DNA of 51,322 nucleotides, from contig NZ_QJSR01000012.1 of NCBI RefSeq assembly GCF_003217095.1, positions 1-51,322 on the forward strand, read 5' to 3'. The position numbers and the translations under genes were made by a program. Numbering within the stretch: the stretch's first letter is position 1; every line of letters begins with the position of its first letter. This document shows positions 8,749 through 15,508 of this stretch, one piece after another. Origin of the DNA: Rhizobium sp. PP-CC-3A-592. Lineage in GTDB: Bacteria > Pseudomonadota > Alphaproteobacteria > Rhizobiales > Rhizobiaceae. The notes beneath the pieces are model-generated. The model was given only the letters and a program-made list of their open reading frames with translations. It did not search any database and was not told the origin of the DNA.

Positions 8749-9426
8749 TCAGAAAGGCGCCTGAGAGCCGCCGAGCAGGCTCGCCCGCAGAACGAGCGCC
8801 GCGGTTTCTTCAATCGAGACAACGAGTTCTGCAGTCTTCGTCGGGGTTTCGTGAAATGCGAGCAGACCGTGATTGGCCAGCAGGACGGCGCGCGTCTCGC
8901 TATGCTCCTCAAGCAGGGCATCGAGCTTTCCGACCATCTCGCCGGTATTTCTGTCGCCGTAGGTGCTGACCGGGATCGTGACTCGCTGGCCCTTGTTCAG
9001 CAGCGGCTCGTAGTGCGCCGGAATGGGTTTGTGGGCGACGGCAAAGGTCGTTGCATAGGGTGAATGGGTATGAATGACGGCGCCGACGCCGGGCCGCTTG
9101 TAGGCATGGGTGTGCATCTGGATCACGGAGCGGACACCCTTGCCAAGCGCACCACCGATGAAGTCGCCGGAAAGCGAGACAATGCCGAAGTCGTCCTCGC
9201 TGATGTCGCGCGGAAGGCCGCGTGAAGTGACCAGTATATGGTCGGGATTTTCGGAGAGACGCACGCTGGCATTGGCCGAACCTCCGAACTGGATGGCACC
9301 TCGGTCGTGGAGCAGCAGGATTGCGGAGATCAGTTCCGCACGCTGGCGCCGTCCGTTCTCATCCAGATGCAGAGGAGCGCCCTCTAACGCGGTGATGTTC
9401 GTGCCGAATGCAACTGCCGACGACAT
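8749..9426 (-). CDS. Class II aldolase / adducin family protein
   Basis: The 225-aa protein starts at the ATG at 9426, preceded by GAGGAGA; longer upstream starts lack this. It has the zinc-binding pattern of class II aldolases: HTHAYKRPG and HTHSPYAT around residues 115-140, and ANHGLLAFHE near 190. The phosphate/substrate loop, usually G-N-x-S-x-R, is present as GGSANASVRL. Family members are fuculose-phosphate aldolase, ribulose-5-phosphate epimerase and decarboxylating relatives, so a retro-aldol or similar step on the carbon skeleton left after desulfonation is plausible. It is the first gene of the sulfur operon; the next gene starts 21 bp downstream. Confidence 0.8.
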   Translation of the reverse strand: MSSAVAFGTNITALEGAPLHLDENGRRQRAELISAILLLHDRGAIQFGGSANASVRLSENPDHILVTSRGLPRDISEDDFGIVSLSGDFIGGALGKGVRSVIQMHTHAYKRPGVGAVIHTHSPYATTFAVAHKPIPAHYEPLLNKGQRVTIPVSTYGDRNTGEMVGKLDALLEEHSETRAVLLANHGLLAFHETPTKTAELVVSIEETAALVLRASLLGGSQAPF

Positions 9427-9493
9427 CAAATTCTCCTCATCAGTTAACCTGACCCAAAGAGAACAGAGTCTATCAAACCTATCGAGATAATAT

Positions 9494-9505
9494 GTTCTAC
9501 AGAAC
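9494..9505. promoter_or_regulatory. Palindrome upstream of the sulfur operon
   Basis: GTTCTACAGAAC, arms GTTCT/AGAAC around AC, lies about 70 bp upstream of the aldolase start, where an operon promoter or operator would be expected. No regulator gene is adjacent. This single site is only suggestive. Confidence 0.3.
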
Positions 9506-9807
9506 GTCAAAAATCGAGTTGATCTCTGCGCCGCAGGCATGAATGGGAGAAAGCGCAGGTCAAACACACAGTATTTGTAGCCCAATATCGCGCGGGACCT
9601 TCAGCCTGCGCTAGGTAAGTCCAGCCACCCAGCGCCGCAGAACGGGACGGGACGGCGCAAGTCGGTGTCAGCCACGTTGATCTCGATGCAACCTGGCCGG
9701 TCGTTCCCCTCGAAACCCTGATCAAGTTCCCGCCGGCACGATACTCTGTGTCGGGAAGCACTTCGTCCTTGGTGAGACAATGCGGATGTAAACGGGGTGT
9801 TTAGGCG

Positions 9808-9838
9808 GTGTTGGTTCAATCCCATCCTCCCCCACGAT
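9808..9838 (+). repeat. tRNA 3'-end-like fragment, opposite orientation
   Basis: GGTGTTGGTTCAATCCCATCCTCC resembles a T-arm and acceptor half of a tRNA on the plus strand (GGTTCAATCCC), but no matching 5' half or clean acceptor stem is visible. It may be an inverted relative of the tRNA-like repeat found at 9888 and elsewhere. The rest of 9430-9887 shows no gene. Confidence 0.3.
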
Positions 9839-9887
9839 GCGGTCAGAGCTTAACGGGACTGAGTGCAATGTGGCGAATATTAAGCGC

Positions 9888-9930
9888 CTTGAACCAGTTC
9901 GAACCGCCGACACGTTGATACTAAGTACCG
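9888..9930. repeat. tRNA-like intergenic repeat, copy 1
   Basis: CTTGAACCAG is followed by TTCGAACCGCCGACACGTTG and ATACTAAG. On the minus strand this reads like the T-arm and anticodon-side half of a tRNA, but it does not fold as an intact one. It is closely similar to the copy at 50927-50960 (shared TCGAACCGC, GAC, CGTTG, TACT) and shares the TTGAA...CGAACC core with five other intergenic copies in this window. Confidence 0.5.
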
Positions 9931-9936
9931 AGAACC

Positions 9937-10233
9937 CTAACGCGTTGGCACGGTGTCAGGCCATTCCTGCGCGCCATGGAGGACGCGAAGAATACGAACT
10001 GCTGTTTCGGTAATTGCATACGCCGCAACGTACGGCGTGCCATTAATGACCAGTTCGCGGGTGCCGGCAATTCTGCCAACACGACCGCTCGCGGGGAAAT
10101 CCATCAATCGGCGGACGGCAGAAACTATCCGTTCGTCAACCAGAATAGCGGCTGACGGATTTTCTGCTTCTATGTATGTGAAGATTGCATCGCGATCCGA
10201 TAACGCGAACGCGGACCAGGTTAGCTTCTCGAC
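9937..10233 (-). pseudogene. RelE/ParE-family toxin frame without a normal start codon
   Basis: A 98-codon frame reads as a complete ParE/RelE-type toxin: KLTWSAFALSDRDAIFTYIE, then VDERIVSAVRRL, GRVGRIAGTRELVINGTPYV and AAYAITETAVRILRVLHGAQEWP. It lies directly downstream of, and overlaps by 13 nt, the RelB-type antitoxin, which is the normal operon layout. At the position where translation should begin the codon is GTC (VEKLTW, bases 10233-10231). No ATG, GTG or TTG precedes the conserved part, and the first later one (TTG/ATG around codon 46) would remove almost half the toxin. A G-to-C change of an ancestral GTG would explain this. The toxin is therefore probably silenced, unless a rare start codon is used or there is a base error. 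Confidence 0.6.
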
Positions 10234-10535
10234 TTGCGAGCACCCAGGTTAAGGCGGGCCGCCGCTCGACGGCCAGCGAAATGTGCCTCAACGTCATCAT
10301 CCGAGACGTCCGGTCGAGTATCGTTCAGCGCTTCGAGTACCTTGGTACGAAACCAAGCGTCATGGGCCTCACTCCCTGAAAGAAGCTCCAGCGGCAGCGC
10401 ACCCTCGTTGGCGGTCCGGGTGAGTAAGATTCGAACCGCGTCCGATACCGTAAGCCCCATGTTTCCGAGCACTGCGGAGGCACGGTCCCGAACCTCGGCG
10501 TCAATACGAGTTTGTACCAGTGCATTTGCAGCCAT
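10221..10535 (-). CDS. RelB/DinJ-family antitoxin
   Basis: The 104-aa protein has the ribbon-helix-helix N-terminus of RelB/DinJ antitoxins (ALVQTRIDAEVRDRASAVLG, then MGLTVSDAVRILLTRTANEG, then ALPLEL). The start is the ATG at 10535, with GGAG 6-9 bases upstream; a longer frame from 10547 is less likely. Such antitoxins repress their own operon through the RHH domain and neutralise the toxin through the C-terminal tail. The toxin frame follows with a short overlap but has lost its start codon, so this may be an orphan antitoxin. The C-terminal acidic segment (RPDVSDDDVEAHFAGR) is intact. Confidence 0.85.
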   Translation of the reverse strand: MAANALVQTRIDAEVRDRASAVLGNMGLTVSDAVRILLTRTANEGALPLELLSGSEAHDAWFRTKVLEALNDTRPDVSDDDVEAHFAGRRAAARLNLGARKSRS

Positions 10536-10631
10536 AGCTATCTCCAATTTTCGGTGAAATTATAATGCAAATGAATGACAGACGCCATAGCGCTTTTAAG
10601 ACTGTCGCCGTTCTCCTTTCCTCTAGTTGCT

Positions 10632-10665
10632 CTTGAAGGCATACGAACCGGCAACCCTCAGTTCC
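10632..10665. repeat. tRNA-like intergenic repeat, copy 2
   Basis: CTTGAAGGCATACGAACCGG is followed by CAACCCTCAGTTCC. It shares CTTGAA-n5-(A/T)CGAACC-n-G-C-(A/G)-ACCC with the copies at 22490 and 36137. The rest of the gap 10536-10851 holds nothing else recognisable. Confidence 0.5.
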
Positions 10666-10851
10666 AGGCGATTTCAAGGAGAATTCCACGCTCTCATCTT
10701 CGGCGCATCTTTAGTGCCCAGGGCCATCGCGCGGGTGGAGAGTTGGCTTCGGCGAATTTCGTACCCTGTCTTGGAAAGACGTATCGCCATGGCCCGCCGT
10801 CAAGCTGATCCCACATCGCGGTTAGTCAGCCTTGACCGGTCTGCCGCGAGG

Positions 10852-11763
10852 TCAAGCAGCCGCCTCGGCCGTACCCATCAATACATCCTCACCAACCGCA
10901 TCGACCAGGAAATCCAGAACAGCACGGACACGCAGCGGAAGATTGCGGCGTGAGGCGTAGACAATGGTGATCGGCAACCGCACTGGCGGAAAGCCCGGCA
11001 TCACTTTGACCAAGCGCCCCGCAGTGATGTCATCGCCAGCAAGAATGTGAGACAACACCGCCAGTCCGCCGCCGGCGAGCGCGGCGCGATGCACCGCTCC
11101 GGTATTGTTGAAGATCATCCCCGGGGTGACCTTAACCCTTTCGATGTCGGCGCCATTCAAAAACCTCCAGGACCGCCCCTCACCGCCACGATTGTAGCAG
11201 ATGCAATCATGATCGCGGATCTCAACCAGATGGCTGGGCATACCCCGCCTCCGGATATAGCTTGGCGCTGCAACAAGGAAGGCTGTCGTCCAGCCGATCC
11301 GGCGACAGATCAGACTGCTGTCGGACACTTCGCCGAGGCGGACTTCGAGATCGATCCCCTCGCCGACCAGGTCCGAAGACTGTTCGCAAAAGAGGACGTC
11401 AACGGACAGGCCAGGACAATCATTCAAGAAGGCAGGAAGCCGGTCGCTGATATAGAGGCCGAGGGCTGCCGGCAGGCTAATCCTGACTTTTCCGGAAACC
11501 ATGCCATCAGCCGACGCGGTTTCGCCCAGCGCTTCCACAGCATCGATAACCTTCTGCGCCATCGAAATCATCTGCTCGCCCTCGACTGTCAGGGAGAGGG
11601 CGTTGGTGGAGCGGTGGAACAGCCGCGTACTATAATGCTCCTCAAGCGACGAGACCTGCCGCGACACCGCCGGCTGGGTCAGACCGAGATCCAGTGCCGC
11701 CGCAGAGAATGACCCAGTCTCGGCTACGCGCAAGAATGTCCTCAGTGCTGAAACGACGTCCAT
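10852..11763 (-). CDS. LysR-family transcriptional regulator
   Basis: The 303-aa protein has the LysR winged helix-turn-helix at residues 1-60 (FLRVAETGSFSAAALDLGLT, then QPAVSRQVSSLEEHYSTRLFHR) and a substrate-binding effector domain from about 90. It resembles the CrgA-like LysR group (NTGAVHRAALAGGGLAVLSH). It is transcribed away from the AhpD-like operon that starts at 11900, with 136 bp between the starts, so control of that operon is likely by the usual LysR logic. The inducer is unknown. Confidence 0.9.
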   Translation of the reverse strand: MDVVSALRTFLRVAETGSFSAAALDLGLTQPAVSRQVSSLEEHYSTRLFHRSTNALSLTVEGEQMISMAQKVIDAVEALGETASADGMVSGKVRISLPAALGLYISDRLPAFLNDCPGLSVDVLFCEQSSDLVGEGIDLEVRLGEVSDSSLICRRIGWTTAFLVAAPSYIRRRGMPSHLVEIRDHDCICYNRGGEGRSWRFLNGADIERVKVTPGMIFNNTGAVHRAALAGGGLAVLSHILAGDDITAGRLVKVMPGFPPVRLPITIVYASRRNLPLRVRAVLDFLVDAVGEDVLMGTAEAAA

Positions 11764-11847
11764 CCTGCTCCCCTTCTGCCCCTACCATTCGGAATAAGCG
11801 TTATGCCGAGAGCTTAGGCTAGTTTCTCTTGCCTGTCCAGAAATTAC

Positions 11848-11881
11848 GGATATTCCATATCCATAAGGATATTCAACGTCC
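11848..11881. promoter_or_regulatory. Rrf2-type operator candidate upstream of AhpD-like operon
   Basis: The 15-bp palindrome GGATATTCCATATCC (11848-11862) is followed, 19 bp further on, by a half-matching copy GGATATTCAACGTCC (11867-11881), ending just before the ribosome binding site of the 11900 gene. The same GGATAY-n3-ATATCC palindrome lies upstream of the Rrf2 gene at 15254-15268. This makes Rrf2 the best candidate for the binding protein. Confidence 0.55.
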
Positions 11882-11899
11882 TTAATAAAGGAGAAAGCC

Positions 11900-12379
11900 A
11901 TGACACAGCGCCTCAACTACGCAGCCCAGTCCCCCGAGTTTTTCAAGAAGATATCCGAGCTCAGCATGTCGCTGAAAGACAGCGTCATCGAGCAGTCGAT
12001 CCGCGATCTCGTCAATATCCGTGCCTCGCAGATCAATGGCTGCGCCTTCTGCCTCGACATGCATGTGAAGGAAGCCAAGATTCACGGCGAGAGCGAACTT
12101 CGGCTCTATCATGTTTCGATCTGGCGAGAATCCAACCTGTTCGTTCCCCGCGAACGCGCAGCCCTTGCTTGGACCGAAGCCGTTACCGAGCTGCCTGAAG
12201 GCGGCATTCCGGACGAGCTTTACGAGCGTGTCCGCGGCCAGCTCTCGGAGAAGGAAGTCTCCGACCTCACCTTCTCCATCATGACCATCAACGCCTGGAA
12301 CCGCGTCAGCATTGCCTTCAAGGGCGTGCCCGGCTCGGCCGACAAGCTCTACGGCCTCGACAAGGCTGGCCTCAGCTGA
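11900..12379 (+). CDS. Carboxymuconolactone decarboxylase (AhpD-like) family protein
   Basis: The 159-aa protein has the AhpD-type redox motif C48-A-F-C51 followed by H55 (INGCAFCLDMHVKEAK), the signature of alkylhydroperoxidase-like CMD proteins with disulfide reductase or peroxidase activity. GGAG lies upstream in AAAGGAGAAAGCC. It is the first gene of a three-gene operon with an NmrA-like protein (66 bp downstream) and a cupin. A GGATAY-n3-ATATCC palindrome in front suggests control by the Rrf2 protein at 14737-15225, and the divergent LysR at 10852 may also act here. The likely role is in peroxide or electrophile defence. Confidence 0.9.
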   Translation: MTQRLNYAAQSPEFFKKISELSMSLKDSVIEQSIRDLVNIRASQINGCAFCLDMHVKEAKIHGESELRLYHVSIWRESNLFVPRERAALAWTEAVTELPEGGIPDELYERVRGQLSEKEVSDLTFSIMTINAWNRVSIAFKGVPGSADKLYGLDKAGLS

Positions 12380-12445
12380 GGTCCGCAGACATCTGCGCCG
12401 CATCAACAACCACACGATGTCAGCACGGCTGACGGAGGAACGACC

Positions 12446-13198
12446 ATGAAAATCGTCATCATCGGCGGAACCGGCCTGATCGGTTCGAAGACCACCGAAC
12501 GCCTTCGGGCAAAAGGCGTTGAGGTGATCGCCGCGTCTCCCAATACAGGCGTCAACACGATCACCGGCGCAGGGCTGGCCGAGGCGCTGGCGGGAACGGA
12601 TGTGGTTCTCGATCTCGCCAATTCCCCATCCTTCGAGGACAAGGCAGTGATGGAGTTCTTCGAGACCTCCGGCCGCAATCTGCTCGCTGCCGAAAAGGCG
12701 GCTGGCGTGAAGCACCACATCGCGCTCTCCGTCGTCGGAACGGACAAGCTCCAGGAAAGCGGATACTTCCGCGCCAAGCTGGCGCAGGAGAAGCTGATCC
12801 GCGAGGCCGGCATTCCCTACACGATCGTTCACTCAACCCAGTTCATGGAGTTTCTCGGCGGCATCGCGCAGTCCGCCCTGGTTGAAGGCAAGGTGCATCT
12901 GTCGCCGGCCTTCGTGCAACCCATCGCCTCCGACGATGTCGCGGATGCGATGGCTGACGTGGCGCTTGACCCCCCGGTCAACGGTTTGATCGAGATCGCC
13001 GGACCGGAGCGCTTCCCGCTGAACGAACTGGTCGCCCGCTATATGGAAGCGACGGGAGACACCCGACAGGTCGTTGCCGATCCGCAAGCCAAATACTTCG
13101 GCGCCCGCCTGGAAGACCGCACGCTGGTTTCCGACAACAATCCGCGGCTCGGCAAGATCGGTTTTGAACAGTGGTTCGCCACCGCTCCTCGCAAGTGA
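12446..13198 (+). CDS. NmrA-like NAD(P)-binding atypical SDR
   Basis: The 250-aa protein opens with the Rossmann motif VIIGGTGLIGS and continues as an atypical short-chain dehydrogenase of the NmrA/HSCARG type (YTIVHSTQFMEFLGGIA, VQPIASDDVADAMADV). It lacks the YxxxK pair of classical SDRs, so it may be a redox sensor or an NAD(P)H-binding reductase. The start has AACGGAGG-like sequence (ACGGAGGAACGACC) in front. It sits between the AhpD-like and cupin genes in one operon. Confidence 0.88.
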   Translation: MKIVIIGGTGLIGSKTTERLRAKGVEVIAASPNTGVNTITGAGLAEALAGTDVVLDLANSPSFEDKAVMEFFETSGRNLLAAEKAAGVKHHIALSVVGTDKLQESGYFRAKLAQEKLIREAGIPYTIVHSTQFMEFLGGIAQSALVEGKVHLSPAFVQPIASDDVADAMADVALDPPVNGLIEIAGPERFPLNELVARYMEATGDTRQVVADPQAKYFGARLEDRTLVSDNNPRLGKIGFEQWFATAPRK

Positions 13199-13230
13199 AT
13201 TCCACTCCGCAATCACGAAGGAAGAATGTC

Positions 13231-13656
13231 ATGATCAGAAGAACCATTTGCGCGGTGGCGATCGCCATCGTCACGTCAGTAACCACGATTGCGCATGACG
13301 CACCGGGTGGCGGTTCAGCATCGAAGGTCACCCTCGTCTATGAACACGAGCTGCCGAATGTGCCGGGCAAAAGCCTCAAGGGCGTTCTGGTCGAGTACGG
13401 ACCGGGTGGGTATTCCGACGCGCATACGCACCCTGACAGCGCCTTCATCTACGCCACCGTGCTGGAGGGATCGATCCTAAGCCAGGTCAATGATGGTCCG
13501 GTCAGGGAATACAAGGCTGGAGAACACTTCTCCGAACTGCCGGGCGACCGCCACGGCGTCAGCAAGAACGGCAGCGACACGAAGCCCGCCAAGCTTCTCG
13601 CCGTCTTCGTGGTCGATACCAATCAAAAGGAACTGACCTACCCGATCAAGAAGTAA
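13231..13656 (+). CDS. Exported cupin-domain protein
   Basis: The 141-aa protein starts at the ATG at 13231 (GAAGGAAGA upstream) with a signal peptide (RRTICAVAIAIVTSVTTIAH). It then has a cupin barrel with motif 1 PGGYSDAHTHPDSAFIYATV and motif 2 ELPGDRHGVSKNG, giving likely metal ligands His-His and His. It follows the NmrA-like gene by 32 bp and is followed by a strong terminator, so it ends the operon. Its reaction cannot be named; small exported cupins of this type are often annotated only as cupin-domain proteins. Confidence 0.85.
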   Translation: MIRRTICAVAIAIVTSVTTIAHDAPGGGSASKVTLVYEHELPNVPGKSLKGVLVEYGPGGYSDAHTHPDSAFIYATVLEGSILSQVNDGPVREYKAGEHFSELPGDRHGVSKNGSDTKPAKLLAVFVVDTNQKELTYPIKK

Positions 13657-13668
13657 GGATCTCGGCAA

Positions 13669-13702
13669 GGACCGGATGCCGTCGCCGCATCCGGTCCGTT
13701 TT
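13669..13702 (+). terminator. Intrinsic terminator after the cupin gene
   Basis: An 11-bp perfect stem GGACCGGATGC / GCATCCGGTCC with a 7-base loop is followed by GTTTT. It lies 13 bp after the cupin stop and closes the AhpD-like operon. Confidence 0.85.
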
Positions 13703-13728
13703 GCCCTTCAAGTCTGGAGTGACCTGCC

Positions 13729-14754
13729 ATGGCCGTTGACCTGTCCGCACTGGCATTCGCAATCGTCGATATCGTGGGCGTGATCGGCATCCTTGTCTGG
13801 CATGTTCAGGGCAAGGATCGACCAACGGCGCGCCTCATCGTCCAGATCCTGTTCTTTGCGGCAATGACCGCGACGTTCCTGTCGCAGGGGATCCTTCCGT
13901 TTCGCGTGACAACAGTTGAGCTTGAAGGCCTGACCGCCTATCTCGGGAAATCCGCGCGCGTTCTCTGGTGGGTCCACCTCGCCTGGGCAACGATCGGCTT
14001 CGTACGCCTCTACATTGCGCTCGACCGCCGGCCGCAGGAGGCACGACTGATCCAGGATCTGATCGTCGCCGGCGTTTATCTGGGCGTAGCGCTTTCCATC
14101 ATCGGCTTCGTGTTCGGCGCACCGATCGGCACGCTCGTCGCCACCTCCGGCGTGGTCGCCATCATCCTTGGGCTTGCCCTCCAGAACACCTTGGGCGACC
14201 TGTTCTCTGGCGTGGCCCTCACACTTGGCCGCCCGTTCTCGATCGGCGACTGGATCCAGCTAGCCGACGGCACAGAAGGACGCGTCATCCAGAACAACTG
14301 GCGCTCGACGCAAATCCTGACGCCGGCACATAACGTTGTTGTTCTCCCCAACAGCGCGCTCGCCAAACTCAGTCTCACCAACCTGACGCGACCAGATGAA
14401 TCGCACCTCGTCGTATTGCCGATCCGCATTGCCGCCGATCGACAGCCATCCGCCATTGAAGCAATTTTGGTGTCTGCACTGGAGGATTGCCGGTTCATTG
14501 TTCAGGAGCCCAAGCCCGTCGTGGCGTTCAACGGCATTGATGCAATCGCAATCGATGTCGAATTGCTGTTCCGCGTGACCAGCCCTGCCAACCGAGTGCC
14601 GGCGCGCAACGAGATCATCGATGTCGTCAGCCAACAATGCGCGACCCACGGTCTTGGCTTTGCAATGCCGGCACACGCCTATCTCGTCCTTTCCAGCCAG
14701 GGCGACAAGATGGAGAAATCTGGATCGGTCGGCGGCCTACCCCGCGCGCTTTAG
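13729..14754 (+). CDS. MscS-family small-conductance mechanosensitive channel
   Basis: The 341-aa membrane protein has about four hydrophobic helices followed by the MscS pore helix and beta domain (GVVAIILGLALQNTLGDLFS, then GVALTLGRPFSIGDWIQLAD) and the signature N-W-R-S-T-x-I (QNNWRSTQILTPAHNVVVLPNS). It is in the inner membrane and opens on hypo-osmotic stress. It follows a terminator and no clear Shine-Dalgarno sequence is seen before the ATG. Its last 18 bp overlap the end of the convergent Rrf2 gene. Confidence 0.92.
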   Translation: MAVDLSALAFAIVDIVGVIGILVWHVQGKDRPTARLIVQILFFAAMTATFLSQGILPFRVTTVELEGLTAYLGKSARVLWWVHLAWATIGFVRLYIALDRRPQEARLIQDLIVAGVYLGVALSIIGFVFGAPIGTLVATSGVVAIILGLALQNTLGDLFSGVALTLGRPFSIGDWIQLADGTEGRVIQNNWRSTQILTPAHNVVVLPNSALAKLSLTNLTRPDESHLVVLPIRIAADRQPSAIEAILVSALEDCRFIVQEPKPVVAFNGIDAIAIDVELLFRVTSPANRVPARNEIIDVVSQQCATHGLGFAMPAHAYLVLSSQGDKMEKSGSVGGLPRAL

Positions 14755-15225
14755 CACCCAGTCGAAGGTTCCGGCCCAGATGCCCGGGTCGATCTCCTGC
14801 TCCAGCGTTTTCCCGAGGTCTGCAAACGTAGCTTTCCGGAGCGCCGTTCGCCACGCTTCGTCAGCTTCCCACATGATCCGTGCAATCGCACACGAACCGC
14901 TGTCACAGAAGCCGTTAGGCCGGCACGGGTTGTTGGCTCGGATGTTCTGACAGACGAAGGTCCGACCGCTCCCCTCCACTGCTTCGACCACATCGAGGAA
15001 TGTCAGCTCTGCCGCTGCCTTTGCAAGTCGATAGCCGCCCGAGGGGCCAAGCGTCGTATCGACAAGGCCTGCCTGCGACAGGCTCTGAAGTGCCTTTGAA
15101 AGATATTCCTTTGGAAGCCCATGCAGTTCTGCCAGCGCCTTGGTCGACAGATATCGCCCGTCAGGCAGGCCCGCGAGAATGGCGCAACAGTGGAGCGCCC
15201 ATTCGACTTGGCTTTTGAGAATCAT
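14737..15225 (-). CDS. Rrf2-family regulator with cysteine cluster
   Basis: The 162-aa protein has the Rrf2 winged helix (residues 1-75, LSTKALAELHGLPKEYLSKA, GPSGGYRLAK). It then has a cysteine-rich loop with Cys92, Cys101, Cys107 and Cys112 (NPCRPNGFCDSGSCAI). Three or more cysteines here usually bind an Fe-S cluster (as in IscR or NsrR), or act as a thiol switch, so it probably senses redox, nitric oxide or electrophile stress. A palindrome GGATAC-ATG-ATATCC lies 28 bp upstream of its start and recurs before the AhpD-like operon at 11848, suggesting that it controls both itself and that operon. The gene end overlaps the convergent mscS end. Confidence 0.9.
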   Translation of the reverse strand: MILKSQVEWALHCCAILAGLPDGRYLSTKALAELHGLPKEYLSKALQSLSQAGLVDTTLGPSGGYRLAKAAAELTFLDVVEAVEGSGRTFVCQNIRANNPCRPNGFCDSGSCAIARIMWEADEAWRTALRKATFADLGKTLEQEIDPGIWAGTFDWVLKRAG

Positions 15226-15253
15226 GCAGTGGGTGACCTTGGACCGGAATTAA

Positions 15254-15268
15254 GGATACATGATATCC
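15254..15268. promoter_or_regulatory. Rrf2-type operator candidate upstream of its own gene
   Basis: GGATACATGATATCC is nearly palindromic (GGATAY-n3-ATATCC) and matches 11848-11862 in both arms. It lies 28 bp before the Rrf2 start, in the promoter region. Confidence 0.55.
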
Positions 15269-15310
15269 CTATTTCGAATCGCTGTAAATACAGTCGATTG
15301 CTGGATGGAC

Positions 15311-15333
15311 CATTTGGCCTGGCATGCCAAATG
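15311..15333. repeat. Inverted repeat CATTTGGC / GCCAAATG
   Basis: Perfect 8-bp arms are separated by seven bases (ctggcat). It lies between the Rrf2 and SDR genes, about 85 bp upstream of the Rrf2 start. No T-run follows, so a protein site is more likely than a terminator; the function is unknown. Confidence 0.35.
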
Positions 15334-15471
15334 TCCACATACGGCTATCGATCGATTTCGGTCCGATGCATCGCACCGATCCGTGTCGGAACGGTACTCG
15401 AATTTATTGGTGAAATGGTGCGGCAGAACTAATTGATGGCATCTTCGAATAGCTGACAATCTTTCGGAGAT

Positions 15472-15497
15472 ACGGCCATCCCCAGGGGAATGGCCGT
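15472..15497 (-). terminator. Hairpin downstream of the SDR gene
   Basis: ACGGCCAT-CCCC and GGGG-A-ATGGCCGT form a 12-bp stem with one bulge, 11 bp past the SDR stop. There is no U-tract on the minus strand, so termination would not be a classical intrinsic event. Confidence 0.45.
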
Positions 15498-15508
15498 AAG
15501 TTGCCTGC

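Noticed and set aside
9808-9838. Possible tRNA gene on the plus strand
   Set aside because: A T-arm-like sequence is present, but there is no matching acceptor stem, D-arm or anticodon arm upstream.
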